Under the pieces are notes generated by a model. It worked only from the letters and a program-made list of their open reading frames with translations. It did not search any database and was not told the DNA's origin. Below, in pieces: positions 44,991-57,578 of a stretch of DNA of 64,000 bases (positions are counted from its first letter, which is position 1; every line of letters starts with the position of its first letter). Position numbers and translations under genes: made by a program. Source of the stretch: Brasenia schreberi (Eukaryota; Streptophyta; Magnoliopsida; Nymphaeales; Cabombaceae); contig JAYKKT010000061.1 in the NCBI GenBank assembly GCA_036023115.1, positions 15,211,001 through 15,275,000 of the forward strand. The letters run 5' to 3'.

Positions 44991-45489
44991 ACAAACACAT
45001 ACCAGAAGTCATCGATTTTCTGCACAACATTTTGAGATCCAATCTGTGTAGCATAAAAGGCGATCCCCATCATTGCAGTGCTTACCATAAGAGAATCAAG
45101 AGTCTCTGAAGAAGATCATTTCAAGAATAACATAAATCAAAATAATGAAGTCCCAGCAACATATAAGCAAGACCAACATATGCAAAAAAAAGTAATCAAG
45201 AAATAGAGACCTTTGTCAAACACAACATCAAATGAACCAGATTCAAAGCTATGAATGTCTTGCACGTCCATCGTAATATCTAAATGATTTTCATGAAGTT
45301 AGCTCAAAATCAATGAAAAAGGTGTAATCAAATGAAGGTGATTATGATATGCACCTATTTTAAACTTGTATTACATAGTTCAGTAAATTTTTCTATACAG
45401 AATTAGTCATATACTATTGAACAAAATGGTACGGGCAAAAGCATACACATCAACTTAGTAACACTAGGTGCAGATTTAGGCTATGGGGT
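44991..45489. other. Non-genic interval
   Basis: No recognised feature; AT-rich. Confidence 0.5.
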
Positions 45490-45589
45490 GAGCTCTTGTC
45501 AAGCAAAAACATATTGTCAATATGTTACAACTTCAAGCCAAACTATGTGTCACAAGTGCACATGGCAAATGATTTAGAGAAGCCTTACA

Positions 45590-45695
45590 ACACCCATTGG
45601 AGGAGGGGGTGGGTTAAAATTAACTGCCATGGACCGGCAAAAGGGCAACCTGGCTTGGCATCAGTCTCCAATGTAGAGCACATAAGATGGGAATC
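45590..45695 (+). pseudogene. RNase H-like fragment of a non-LTR retrotransposon
   Basis: Within the frame 45496-45723 the residues RRGWVKINCHGPAKGQPGLA match the start of the plant LINE-type RNase H domain (PPxGWVKINxDGAxxGNPG...), with the catalytic-type Asp of the D-G motif replaced by His. No other part of a LINE is near. Confidence 0.6.
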
Positions 45696-45729
45696 ATTTT
45701 CCCACGAGGTTTTCAGCTATTAATCAATT

Positions 45730-46500
45730 AGCTTAATCGGCTATGTCGGCCTCCCTTTTGTACTAAAAATAAAAGGAATTTCTAAGGCAAAAAAGGAAAG
45801 AGGCTTTCTTGTCGTAATACAATGTTTTATTTGGTAATCATTAATGAACTGTTTGTGGGATCTTAAGGTGATAGCTACAAGCATGTAATTCTGGTGTGTA
45901 AAACAGTGACTCACCGAATGTTGTGCTCATTCCTTATCTATTCAATGAATAAGAATATAAATACTATTTCGATAAAAACGAATATGGTCTTCAAAAGCAA
46001 GTCCACTATCAACATTTTTTTCAAAAGTTCGCTTGAACAATATTTTTAGTAGAAAACCCGTTTTTTAAAGGATAATGAACAATGTAGATAATATGATAAG
46101 TTTCAAAAGCCCGCCATGTTCATCCAGAAAAAACGAAACAGGCGATTTAGAACCATCGGTTTCTGTTTACATGAAGCTGACCATGTACAGCGTTTGGGCT
46201 GAAGTACTTTCTCTTTGATTTCCTTCACTGTATGACCTAGCAAAAACCTATTGAACTGAAACACCGAGAAACCACACTCCAGGCACACGGTCACACATAA
46301 CGGAGAGAGAAAGAGGGAGAGGATGGAAAAAGGTCTATCAGAGGTTTGTATGAAGGGAGGAGCCAAGTGTAGGAGATGGAATCCTATGGCAGAGCAGGTA
46401 AATGAGAGAATACTTACCCGCAGTCTTCAAGATGAGCTGAGGAGAGAGACGCACGCAGGTGAGGTCAGATTTGGGGATTAGGGTACTTGTGTTTTATAGT
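45730..46500. other. Non-genic interval
   Basis: No recognised family. An 87-codon minus frame at 46103-46366 has no motif, and a short GA-rich stretch is at 46300-46325. Confidence 0.5.
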
Positions 46501-46529
46501 GTACATTTTGAATCGGGTTGACCCATATC

Positions 46530-46710
46530 TACCTGATCCATTCACGTATTCGATACCGACACCTGACGTACCCAATCTTGGGTATGCATACCGGTATACG
46601 CATAGTGTACCGATACGTCAATCGTGGTATAGGTACGTACCAGACGTAGACGTACCTATACGCGTTTCATACACAGTACATACCGGATACGGGTACGGGG
46701 CCCAAAAGGG
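46530..46710. repeat. GTACC/CCGATAC-rich degenerate repeat
   Basis: Motifs such as GTACCGATAC, GCATACCGGTATACGC, GGTACGTACC and CATACCGGATACGGGTACGG recur in both orientations. The pattern resembles the terminal region of a plant DNA transposon; no clear terminal inverted repeat was found. It sits where the NLR coiled-coil domain would be expected. Confidence 0.45.
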
Positions 46711-46814
46711 CATACCCTCTAACATAGAAAAATACTATGAATCACGTATTGGAGAGAAAATCTATTTTTTCTTTCAGTACCGATACACAATCCATCCAAT
46801 CAAGTCTAGTTCAA

Positions 46815-47284
46815 ACGTGGCATCCAATTCATCGGGACGCCTATCTTCTTAATCATGAAGAAATTATGGGGTTCAATGAATTAACTAACTCTTTGATTAA
46901 GCAATTAGTAGAAGGCAAGGAATATGAGAATAATGCAAAGCTTATATCCATCTCATTAGTGGGTATGGAGGGGTCCGGCAAGACTGCACTCACAAGAAAG
47001 GTTTTCAAACAAAGGTTGAAAACAAACTTTGGTTGTTGTGCTTGAGTATGTGGTTACAAATCTTTTCGACCTTTGACCCCTTAAAATGCATCCAAAAGCA
47101 GTTTAAAAAAGTCCATCAGAAGGCAACAAAACGAGTTTGAAGAAGGGACACAAACCTCCACCAGTGATCTTAGAGAGATGCTCTTCAAGTACTTAGCGCA
47201 TAAAAGATACATGATTGTATTTGATGATATATATAATCAGGGAGCATGACATTACATCAACTTTGCATTCCCCAAAAACTCCAT
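46815..47284 (+). pseudogene. NLR NB-ARC 5' part, broken, belonging to the copy B NLR
   Basis: NB-ARC remnant upstream of the inserted LTR. DAYLLNHEEIMGFNELTNSL leads into the P-loop GMEGSGKT at about 46965-46988. The RNBS-A Trp is TGA at 47043-47045 (A-stop-VC). A frame change follows, with CIQKQFKKVHQK. Then come a frameshift near 47135 and DLREMLFKYLAHKRYMIVFDD (kinase-2), followed by QGA-stop where Trp is expected. Coding similarity ends at NSIVNT (about 47284), exactly where LTR sequence starts. The coiled-coil domain is not found upstream. Confidence 0.85.
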
Positions 47285-49572
47285 AGTAAACACCTAAATT
47301 TTTTCAAAAGTTTACTTTTACCACCAAAATTGTGGTAGTTGGTCTTTTAAGATTTCTTTGAATGAAAACAGTTTAATGAAGTTCATTTTCAACCCCAAAT
47401 TTTGTTGGAACATCAAATGAGGGTTACTTCGAGCCTCAGAAAAAAATCAAACTTTGACAAAATCCTCAAAAAATAACCATTTTACCTTCAAGGCTGTATT
47501 ATCGAAATTTCACTATTTGAAGTATTTTTCCTTCAAAGAAAGAGTTGTAAAAGTAAAATGAAGGCATTTGGAATCAAAATCAATTCTACCTACCAAACTT
47601 TTACAAAATAATCATTTTATCCCAACAAACATATTTGAATTCAAAAAACAAAATAGAACATTGAGGGCAACAATGTGGAGGAAAAAAGCTAAGAAAGAAC
47701 CTCAAAAAATGACAAGACTTATGTTCGGCGATACTTAAGCTCAAGCGAAAAGCATCAAGTGAAAAGTTTAAAATACCCCGATCAAGGGAAATCCTATACT
47801 AAGTGACTCTAAAGAGATCAACCTGCTAAGCGAAAAAAGATAAAATCATCAATTTATAACAAAGAAACAAAAAATAAAAAATACTACTAACTAAGGAAGA
47901 TCGTATACGATGCGACCCTAGACCTCAAGAAGGTTAAAGTAATCCAAAAAGGTTAAAAAAATTAACCCACAGTACAAAAAAGGATAAAAGTACCACCATC
48001 GGCTACCACACATGCAATCACAAGCCTCCCGCACCACCTTCGGCTACCATGTGCCACCACTAGTCACCATGAACTGCCTAGGAGCTACAACCATATCACC
48101 AAGCTCACCCCCATGTGTTTGTCGGGACACCCTACGTACTTGGCAGGACAACATGTATGGCGCGTGGTTACAACCCCATGCGTGGCACGAAGGTGCTCGC
48201 CCCTAACATGCAAAATGATTTCTCACATGTTCCAATGTGCCCAAACATGGTCAAACCATGCTCATCCATACCCAACACATGCCATATGTATCTTGTTGTC
48301 CTTCCTATGTGAGGATGCCTTTTGATGGACTGGATTTGGATTTTGATCAGGTCTAGTGGTTCAAAAAGATCTAATTCAAGAAAATACCTATAAAAGGATG
48401 ATAAAGGGTGGCCAAGAAAGGGGATTCTAATACAAGAGTGAGTGATAAGCTCAATCAAGGAGGATGTGAAGGAGCTCATTCACATACCAAGAAAGAATTC
48501 ATCTAAGGAAAAAAGATTGAAAGGGAGAGATATAGAGATAAAGCCTCAAGCCACCATCTTCTACCCCTTTTTATTGTTTTATTTTTATTGTAAGCTTCGA
48601 CTCCAACCCTTATAATCTCAAGAGTAACAACAATTTTCATGCAATAGTATTTCAAAAAGAGGGTTGTTCCAGTATGAAAGCGTGAAGAAAAGAGCTATAG
48701 GAAAGAGGAATTCACTATCTTTATAAGATTTTGTTTCTTCTAGCCCAATATACTCTATATCATATATGTTCTCATGTTTTCTATGGTCATATATTATATC
48801 ATTCCTTCTCCCCTTTCTTCGATGTATTGATTGTTTCTAATTCAACTTAAGAAGCTATAAGAGGGATATAACTGTCACATTTATATATGATAGCATGAGT
48901 ATATAATCACTCTTATGATAGATTAATCAACATAAGTTTATGTTACGTGAGGGTATTGGGTTATGATTGTATATACTTTCATGCGAGCAATCCTCTTATA
49001 GAGAGATATCCTAGAGATCTATATATAGATGAGTTCCTCTTCAAACGAACATAAGTCATCAATAAAATTCTTTGAGTGATCACTAAACCATTTAGATTCT
49101 AACCAAACGCAACATTATTTTTCATAAGGAAATTTCTTTAGATTTCAGCATATCGTACAAACCTTGTGTGATCTTTGAATTTTCTAGCCACCATTTTCAA
49201 ACGAAATATTGCCAAATTTTGTTTGCGAGTCAAACACACATTGACGAATATCTATTAAAATTTTTGTAAATTTTGGATACATGGATGTTCATAAATAAAT
49301 CATCAAAGATCATACTCAACCCGAAACTGAACTTGTCTTGATAAAAGTCCTGCAATAGACGTTCATTAAAATTATGATAACTCGGTCTGTATTTATCTAA
49401 ATACCTTGTGAATCATGTCTTCCGAAAGTTAACATCCATATCTTTCCAAATTGATAGGTTTTATAAAAATCAAAAGCTTACGTACAAAGACAAAAGTAGT
49501 TTAATAATATTCTAAATTTTAGTGACAAATACTGTCTAAATTTAAGAATAACACTCGGTTAGAAGATTTTCT
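47285..49572 (+). mobile_element. Gypsy-type LTR (probably solo) inserted in the copy B NLR
   Basis: The segment starts AGTAAACACCTAAATTTTTT and its first 300 bases align in order with the minus-strand LTR starting TGTAAACACCC at 36595. TATAAAA lies at 48389-48395, 1.1 kb in. No gag-pol sequence is inside, so it looks like a solo LTR of about 2.3 kb. About 45 NB-ARC residues expected between NSIVNT and FLFDHLTSKK are missing, so the insertion or a later deletion removed coding sequence. The 3' boundary is set only by the return of NLR sequence. Confidence 0.6.
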
Positions 49573-49573
49573 C

Positions 49574-51264
49574 ATGTTTTTATTTGATCATCTCACATCC
49601 AAAAAAGTATTGGAGAAAAAGTATTGGAACATGGATGTCGGCAAAAGTATGGTGGACAAATGTAATGGACTGCCCTTTGCAATTGTTGGCCTCGTGGCTT
49701 GGTGTCTAAAAAATCCAGAACGACACAGGAATGGTGGAAGATTTATGATAGTCTTCAATGGAGAGTAGCTGAAAACGGTTCACTCTGTGGAGTGAGAAGC
49801 ATTCTAACACTCGCTTACGATGAACTGCCATCTAATCTCAAACCATGCTTCAGATATTTCAGTTTGTTTCCTGAAGATTACGTGGTTAGCAGAAATATGT
49901 TGATCAGGCTATGGATTGCAGAGGGGCTCATACAAGAAGTAGATGCCATGATACTGGAGGAGGTAGCAGAAGAGTTCCTTAGAGAGCTAACTGACAGAAA
50001 CCTTCTACAAGTTGTAAATACTACCATTAATGACCGAATAAAAACATTTAGGCTTCATGGTATTATGAGAGATCTGCTCATTTCGTTGTCACGGACAGAG
50101 GACTTTGCTATTAATTTTCAGGGGGACAGGAAGACAATAGCGGAGACTTTCAGATGTGCAAGGGCATTGGGCTGGGATGTTCTTAGGTTGTCAATTCCAC
50201 AGGGCAAACAAGATGATGACATCACACCAAAATGGAGAGGTATGTTCTCACAGATTCAATTCATTAGGGTTTTAGATCTACGAGGTGCTCAAATTAATCA
50301 GCTTCCTGACATGGTGGGGGAGCTAATACATTTGAGATATCTTAGCCGGAGAGACACCAAGATTGAGATTCTCCCGAAGTCCATCGGGAAGAAGCTCTGC
50401 AACCTTCAAACTTTGGACATTAGAGGCACCCTTATAAAATTTCTGCCAAAAGGGTTACTCAAAATGTTAAGCCTCAGACATTTGTGTATGTCTAGTGACG
50501 GCACTGATACTCCAAAGGAAGTGCCTGAGGGTATTGGGGTTTTATCAGAATCTTTACAGACGTTTACAGGTGTGGAGGGAGCCAAGGAAAATATGGTAAA
50601 AGAGGTTGGGAAGCTAAATAAGTTGGGAAGGTTTGAAATATACAATGTGAACGAGAAAAATGTGGATCAAGTCTCTGAATCCATCGGTACAATGCACTGT
50701 CTCTGGATCACTGTCATTTGATTTGCCAGCATCAGTAAGAACAGTTATTTTGGATGGACATTGGGAAAGTTTACCACCTGAGTTTGGCTTCTCAACTACA
50801 TCACAAAACTGCATCTTAGTCACTCGAAATTAACTAAGGACCCATTCTTCTATCTTCAATATCTGCCAAAAATGTTACAGCTGACACTCGAGGATGCATA
50901 TGAAGGACAGCAATTAATGAGTGACAACGGCAGGTTTGAAAAGCATAAGAAATTGAAGCTCAATGATTTAAAGGACTTGGAATGTGTGATCGTGGAGAAG
51001 GGTGAGATGCCAAACCTTCAGTGCCTACGCATCTCTAGTTGCAAGAAGTTAAAAGGGGTCCCTGAAGGCGTTGAACTTCTCGCTAACCTTCCTGAATCGG
51101 TGTTGATGGACATGGGTGATAAGTTCCTGCATCACTTTGTCCAGAAAAGTGAAAAAGGTGGAACTGATTTCTCTAAACATCATCGTTGTCCCAGCAGAGG
51201 GCTTATTTATGAGAAGGGTGGGAAAATATATCGCATTTACCAAAGAATGGTAGAGAGAGAATAA
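49574..51264 (+). pseudogene. CC-NLR C-terminal part, broken, copy B
   Basis: Identical in every frame to 2040-3730: GLPF motif frame 49574-49768, main frame 49699-50721, last frame 50872-51264. It carries the same frameshifts and deletions, so the gene was already dead before the large duplication. With 46815-47284 it is one gene split by an LTR. Confidence 0.9.
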
Positions 51265-51698
51265 AATTCTAAATCTTGATCATCCTTCAGGCACGTGTGT
51301 CCTTTATTCTATTTGCCTTTTGTAATTCGTTTTTCCTATGCGCTTTCTGTTTCTGTTGATTCTTCCTAATATCATGGTTAGTAGTTCATAACAACACATT
51401 AGTTTTCTATGTCCTCTGGTGTCGTGTCAAGCCTACTAATCATAAGCGCGGCTGATAATTAAATTACTTTTCTGCTAGAAAATAGGGTTTATTGCAGTTG
51501 TATTATTTGATATTTTCTGGTTTGTGAAACATTTCGGTCCATCCTCTATACATACAATGGAATGGATCATTGCTGTCCTATATTCCATCTTTTCTTCCCC
51601 CTCACCACCCCAAAAAACAAAGAGAAAAGTATCAGCTCCCTTCTTCTGTATTTGGTAATTTGCCTGTGCCATGCTATCGGCTCCCTTAGAATTCAGCT

Positions 51699-51867
51699 GT
51701 GGTGCACAAACCGAATAATTGAAACGAACCGACTCAAACAATTTGCTTGAGTTCGATTTGGTTACCTAAACAAAAAAGGTTCAGTTTTAATTTTCAAATT
51801 TAGAGATAGTTCCACCATCAGTTAACGGCTCTGTTATTGAACCGAACTGGACGAATTACACACCTAC
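51699..51867. mobile_element. MITE-like element, copy B
   Basis: Same sequence as 4165-4333. Confidence 0.4.
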
Positions 51868-52070
51868 ATATATGGATGTTTTTGTTGACACAAACGAGCA
51901 AGGGAGGGTGTATTCTACAATAGCCAATAACCGAGGGATCTACTTGAATAAAAAGCTACATAACTTTCATCATAACTTTTCAACTGGCAGCTCAGGGAAA
52001 TGAGGTGCCTTGTGGTTCCATAGTAGCTCGCACATTGGCAAAATGCTTACCCCTAATTTAGAAATCATTA

Positions 52071-52211
52071 GACCTCCCTCCTGGATCTAAAGTAATTTGT
52101 TGTAAATGAATTTTCAAGAAAATGAAAGTTTACGGTACTATTGACAAATTTAAAGCAAAACTAGTTGCTATGAGTTTTACCAAAAAAGAAGGAACTAAGA
52201 TAGATGCATAA
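52071..52211 (+). pseudogene. Copia reverse transcriptase fragment, copy B
   Basis: Same sequence as 4537-4677, including the CKW Trp-to-stop change. Confidence 0.75.
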
Positions 52212-52557
52212 GGAACGATCCAAAAGATGTGTTGTATCCAAACAAGAACACAAAGTGTGTATATTACTCAAATAATTGTATCATTCCACCCAAGAGTCAG
52301 TCCTCTTCTGAAGCGAGACGGTTCCACTGAACAGGGCTCTTTTGAAAAGTTGTGCAAAGTGGAATTATCTATAGCGGACGACGGGTTCAGCTTATAGAAC
52401 ATTGACTGTATAAACGATCATTATCAAAAGCATCACGCAAGAAAGGTTTGAACATGTGCATTGAAAACCGCCACTATTAGCAAAACGTGGACAACTCCAT
52501 GTTGAATTTCGAGGCAAGCTGAAAGCACTTTCTTGACGGAGTTGCCGAAATCCGACT

Positions 52558-52678
52558 ATGACAACCACCACGAAATCTTGTTCAATCCGTTGTGAACCAA
52601 AATGACCTTCACCTGAATCTGTCGTAAACTAAGGATCCCGTCATGCTTCTGAGTATCAAATTTCGTGGTGGTTGTCAT
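52558..52678. repeat. 19-bp perfect inverted repeat, copy B
   Basis: Arms 52558-52576 and 52660-52678, identical to copy A. The surrounding 52212-53427 has no gene. Confidence 0.7.
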
Positions 52679-53427
52679 CTTGATCTAATTTCCTACAAAG
52701 ATAACTTTGTCTTGAAGATTAGCTGGTCAAAAGATGGGAATCGACTTGGTAATCAGAAAAGAAAAACGCCCATCGACTTTTTGCAACTGATCATAAAGAT
52801 TCCCTGCTAACCAAAAGTCTGAAATCGACTAACTATTGCTGATCATAAACGGGCGACTTGCTGCACATAGACCGGCAGCAAATTCCATGATTCTCTGTCG
52901 ACGGGAAACTTATTTATGCAGCTGCTGGACGATCAAAAGGAAGGGGATTTCAGTCAGAACATAACTAGATCTTAGTTCTTATTTTAATGATTGAATGTAT
53001 CTTACTTTGGTCAATAACTATGGATAATCCCAAATGATGACAGGTTATGTTATATATATATATATACATATATGTATATATGTGTTGTGTTTTGATAAAT
53101 GATCAAACTCTATTCATACTTTATCATTTAAATCATTCCATCTTTAAGATGAACCGTTTATATGATAAAAGAAAAGGTACCGAATATATATAATGCATTA
53201 AATATAAGTACAACCGTACTATTAGTTTACATATCTACGGTTGATTGTCTATCTTTGGATTAAAATTGAGCAAGTTTAAGCATTTACAATACGCAGATGA
53301 ATATATATAGATATATACCATTTGATTAGATTTGAGCATCCATGGAGTTCAAACATTTACTGCTATCTATATAATATATATATTCATAGAGAGAGACTAT
53401 ACAAAACTTCTTGCTTTGCTTCTTAAT

Positions 53428-55478
53428 TTACTTAAGGTCTTCACTGGAAGACGGGTCAGCCCGGTACCCTTTGTCTGCTTTGAACTGGAGTTCGTTAATG
53501 AAATATTGAAGATTTCTTGTTGATGAACCATCAGGTGAGATTGCCTTCTCCATTTCCCTTTTCAACATTCCAATTTGTGTCCTCAATTCTCTGCCCATTT
53601 CTCCATGCATCAACTCATTGATCTTCTCAGCAACTTCCTCTTTGGTCACCTTCTGTCTCCTCCCCAGATCAAGTGCAACCTTCCAGTCATCGACTATCAG
53701 CTTCCGGTTGCTGAACTGATCTGTTTTAATTGGAAAAGCCAACATAGGAACCTCATACCACAAGCTTTCAAGCACTGAATTCCAACCACAGTGCGTCAAG
53801 AATGCGGAGATGGCCTTGTGAGACAAAACCTCAGATTGGCAACACCATGGAATAATGATCCCTCGATCTGATAACTGATCCAAAAGATCATCAGCGAATT
53901 GGTTTTGGCCCCCCGACCTATGCACCCATACGAAATTACACTGACTCAGTATTATTCCTTTAGTAATTTCCTTACTCTCGCCTGGGCCGACGTCGAAAGT
54001 ACTGCCAAATGACACATATATGACCGAACCTGGTTGCTTGGAATTGAGCCACTCAATGCAGTCTGACTCGCGCAAGAAGCTGCTTCCAACTTGCCTCTTG
54101 AAATCTTGAAGGGCGTGAAGCGAACCAATGGCTAGGAAGGGAATATTAAGTGATTGATTAAGGGCCGGCATGGTATCTTGTTCGAGTTCCTGAACCGAGT
54201 TGCAGAGGACAAGATCTGCATTTTTTACTGACTCAAACGATTCAAACACAGCCTGGTGTACGAAAGTAGGAAGGTGAGGTAGTTGTAGATAAGACGGTAG
54301 ATCCGAAACGTCTATTTTATCCACTCCTGGTATGTAGTCAATTTGATCCTCCCGTGGATCTGCAAAAATTGTATCTCTATGAATATATAGCGTTAGGATG
54401 AGCAACAACTGAATCAGCGAGCACCATATCTGGTGGTCAATGGATTTAATTGGACAACAACTAAGTTTAATAATACTGACTAATGAGGCCTTTTTCCAAA
54501 CGTCTTACTTTGTCAGCCATATGGACACTTAGCCACCATTGATCTTGTATAACATTAGTATTTAGATCTAAAAAAGCAAGTGTTTTAGTTTTAAAGCTGA
54601 TATAATATTTACCTTTCAATTTTTATATTATTTTTATAATACACAAAACAATGATAGAACCTCTTCCTTTCGACTAGCCTCAATCATTATATGAGTGACA
54701 TCTTTAACATTTCTCCCATCTTACTGAAATATAAATTCGGATTACCATGATGGCCTTAAAATTGTGATTCGTAACATAAATCCGAATGAATCTTTTTTGC
54801 ATTTGAATTTCCTCGGTAGTACCATGGCATGATTAATCAGCATGCTGTCCTTAAAATTAAAACATTTTTAGATATCTAACTTATTCTTATAAATGAGTAT
54901 TAGTTATATTGTCCCATTCCCCTCACATTTTCTAGTCATTACATTGTGATATTAAATAAATTTGTAAGTCTGTGAAATTTATGAGTTACATATAACTTAA
55001 CTATAACCAAGTTATAAATACATTAACGTGGCAGATAATTTTATCTTAGTTTTTGATATTCAATAATACAATATGAACAGTTGCGTACATATCTATAAAG
55101 ATAACATATTAAGATACAACCAAGGTCATTGGAATTACACTATAAGACTGCAGGAGGCTCCTAAGTTGTGATTGTTGGATCAAATTGGAATCTTACTGAT
55201 CTCCCGTTACCTCAAGTATATATGTATATGTATACATATACATATAAAGAGAGAAAGAGTCTAAATTTAAGGAATCCACAAAAATAGAAAACTAAACTTC
55301 AGTATTTCTACCATTCAATTGACAAGATCAAGATTTGAATTAAAAGTATGATTGTCATTTTATACTTTGTATTAATAATGCTATTGGTTTTATCATCTCA
55401 ACCGTTCCTCAAACATGAAAAGATTGTGATTTGTTTCCTATGGTCCTCTATTTTAGGTTTTCTTAATATAGATTCTTT

Positions 55479-55524
<46 letters not shown>

Positions 55525-56566
55525 GTATGCATGGGTGCAGAATCATACAAATTAATGATTATGTTCATGTGGATGTCTGATACAATCAATTAATCGTAGA
55601 ATTTATGAAATTCATATATAAGAAAATAATTCCTATTTATGTAACGGGTTTTGGTCTTGGTTGCATGAATGATTCCTAAAATCTATGATTGATCCTGGTT
55701 CCAAGGTTCCTTCACCTGACATCCGGCAATTCATCCTTCGCATGATCCTGAGAACGAAACCCGTAAAAATATGCTCATTTATCCGATGTCGAACTCCTTC
55801 TTGTAGCCAGGAGATCATTGCTTCTTGTGCTCACATATTAACAACTAAAAGTATACATTTGAATCCTTGCTATGGTAAAACTAACTTATTATTTTTGTTG
55901 CTATTTAATTTTGTCCAGATCATAGACACTTCGAAGTCCTAATTGTGCCCATTAAATTTCTACTAGATGCCCGAGTGCATCTTTGGGGGATGGTTAGAAT
56001 GAAAACGACAATGACAATCACGAAAGACGGAGGAAATTGATAAAACTTATACCGTTAGAAGAGCAATGCCCCTTCTCTCTCAAGAGATGGATATGGCTGT
56101 ATATTGAGAAGACCGTGGCTGATTGTGTCCACCACGAGACATGAACGAGCTTGAATTTTCTGGCAATGGCCAGAGACCACAGAAGGAACGTGTCCGCGAT
56201 GAGGCAAGATGCAGGAGGATCCTCCGTCACTAATCTCTCAATGCAATCTTCCACATGGCTTCCCATATCATGAATGAGGGAATGGAAGAACCGTTCGATA
56301 TTCCCAGAGCGATCGAATTCCAGTGGCAGTCCGTCGCTGACTATGGCACAGCGAATGTCATGGACGGAGGAATTCCCCTGATCGGAAAGCCAAAAATCCG
56401 GTGAGTTGAGATTGGAGTTGGATACCTGTTGGTGAATGGCTTCTGTTATGATGAAGGTGATTGTGAGGCCTTTGGATGCAAGGCAGGCCGCCAGATGGAC
56501 GGCCGGATTTAAGTGTCCCCGAAACGGGCAAGGAAGGACTACGATGTGGATTTTCTCTCCATCCAT
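53428..56566 (-). CDS. UDP-glycosyltransferase, UGT86A-like, two exons, copy B
   Basis: Exon 1 is 56566-56053, the intron is 56052-54360 and exon 2 is 54359-53428. Splice sites are the same as in copy A and the predicted 481-residue protein is identical to that of 5894-9042. The intron is 10 bases shorter because of the (TA)n tract, and the (GA)n tract before the ATG is two bases longer. If the duplication is real, the genome carries two interchangeable copies whose only visible differences are in potential regulatory microsatellites. Confidence 0.92.
55483..55522. repeat. (TA)n microsatellite in the UGT intron, copy B
   Basis: About 19-20 TA units, shorter than copy A, with a TG at the left edge that copy A lacks. 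Confidence 0.95.
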
Positions 56567-56576
56567 GGTGTCCTTA

Positions 56577-56579
<3 letters not shown>

Positions 56580-56632
<53 letters not shown>
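56580..56632. repeat. (GA)n microsatellite at the UGT 5' leader, copy B
   Basis: One GA unit longer than copy A; ends 13 bases upstream of the start codon. Confidence 0.95.
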
Positions 56633-56634
<2 letters not shown>

Positions 56635-57140
56635 CTTTTACATTAATATGGAAGTGTAATTCCCTTGCGTCATATACAAGGGCTAATTAAGGATTGAATG
56701 TGACGTAGAATGATGACGAACAAATTCAACCTGAGAGCGTAAAAGACGACGAAATTCAAGGGTTGCACAGGGCAGTGGTTTGATTTCGAAACGTTTCATG
56801 GAAAAAACGCTGTCGTTCAAAAGGCATCATACACGTATAAATACGTATATATCTATCTATCTATCTACCTATCTATCTATATATACACACTTGCGTGTGC
56901 GTATAAAGGTTTTTCACGTTCCCTTTTCAAGCTTTACAAAGTCTCTCAGCATACTCTGGGAAAACATACATGTCGTTCAAATGGTTGGTTTAATTCATAT
57001 TTTGGAATCTGTTTTAAGCTGATGCTGGATTTCATCTCTGACGAGTAATTCAGTGGGCGAGCGTACACAGGCCCAGTTTCTAGTTTGGCTGGTTGGTTTA
57101 ATTCATGTACACTATGACCCAATAATGATCATGCAAAGGG

Positions 57141-57266
57141 TCACCGCACTGAGAGCGTCATTCCACCAGCCATGGCAGTGGATTCATAAGTTGCAGATCG
57201 TGAGTTTCATTCCCGGGGAGTGCCTACATGGCCTCCACCTCCCTATTGTAACCAAAGAAAAATTGT
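57141..57266 (+). mobile_element. SINE-like sequence, copy B
   Basis: Same sequence as 9615-9740. Confidence 0.35.
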
Positions 57267-57578
57267 AGACGATCAAGCCAAACAAGGGTCAATCTATCTA
57301 CAAGAACCGGAAATTTTCCGAAAGAAAAGGTTCCAACAGAACCTGGTTATCCATTTATGTAGGATATGAATAAGATAGACCTTTATCGTTATGAATCTGT
57401 ACGTAGAAAAGTGAATCTGAACATCTAAAAAGAAACAAAATAAAACCCAATGGGATTCAGAAACAAATGAGCCAGTTTTGTCTCTAGACCTGCACAAATA
57501 TCTCGGCTTTTCTAATTTCCGAAACGTATTATTCATTTAATATATATATCTATCTATATCTAACATTCATCAATAAGG

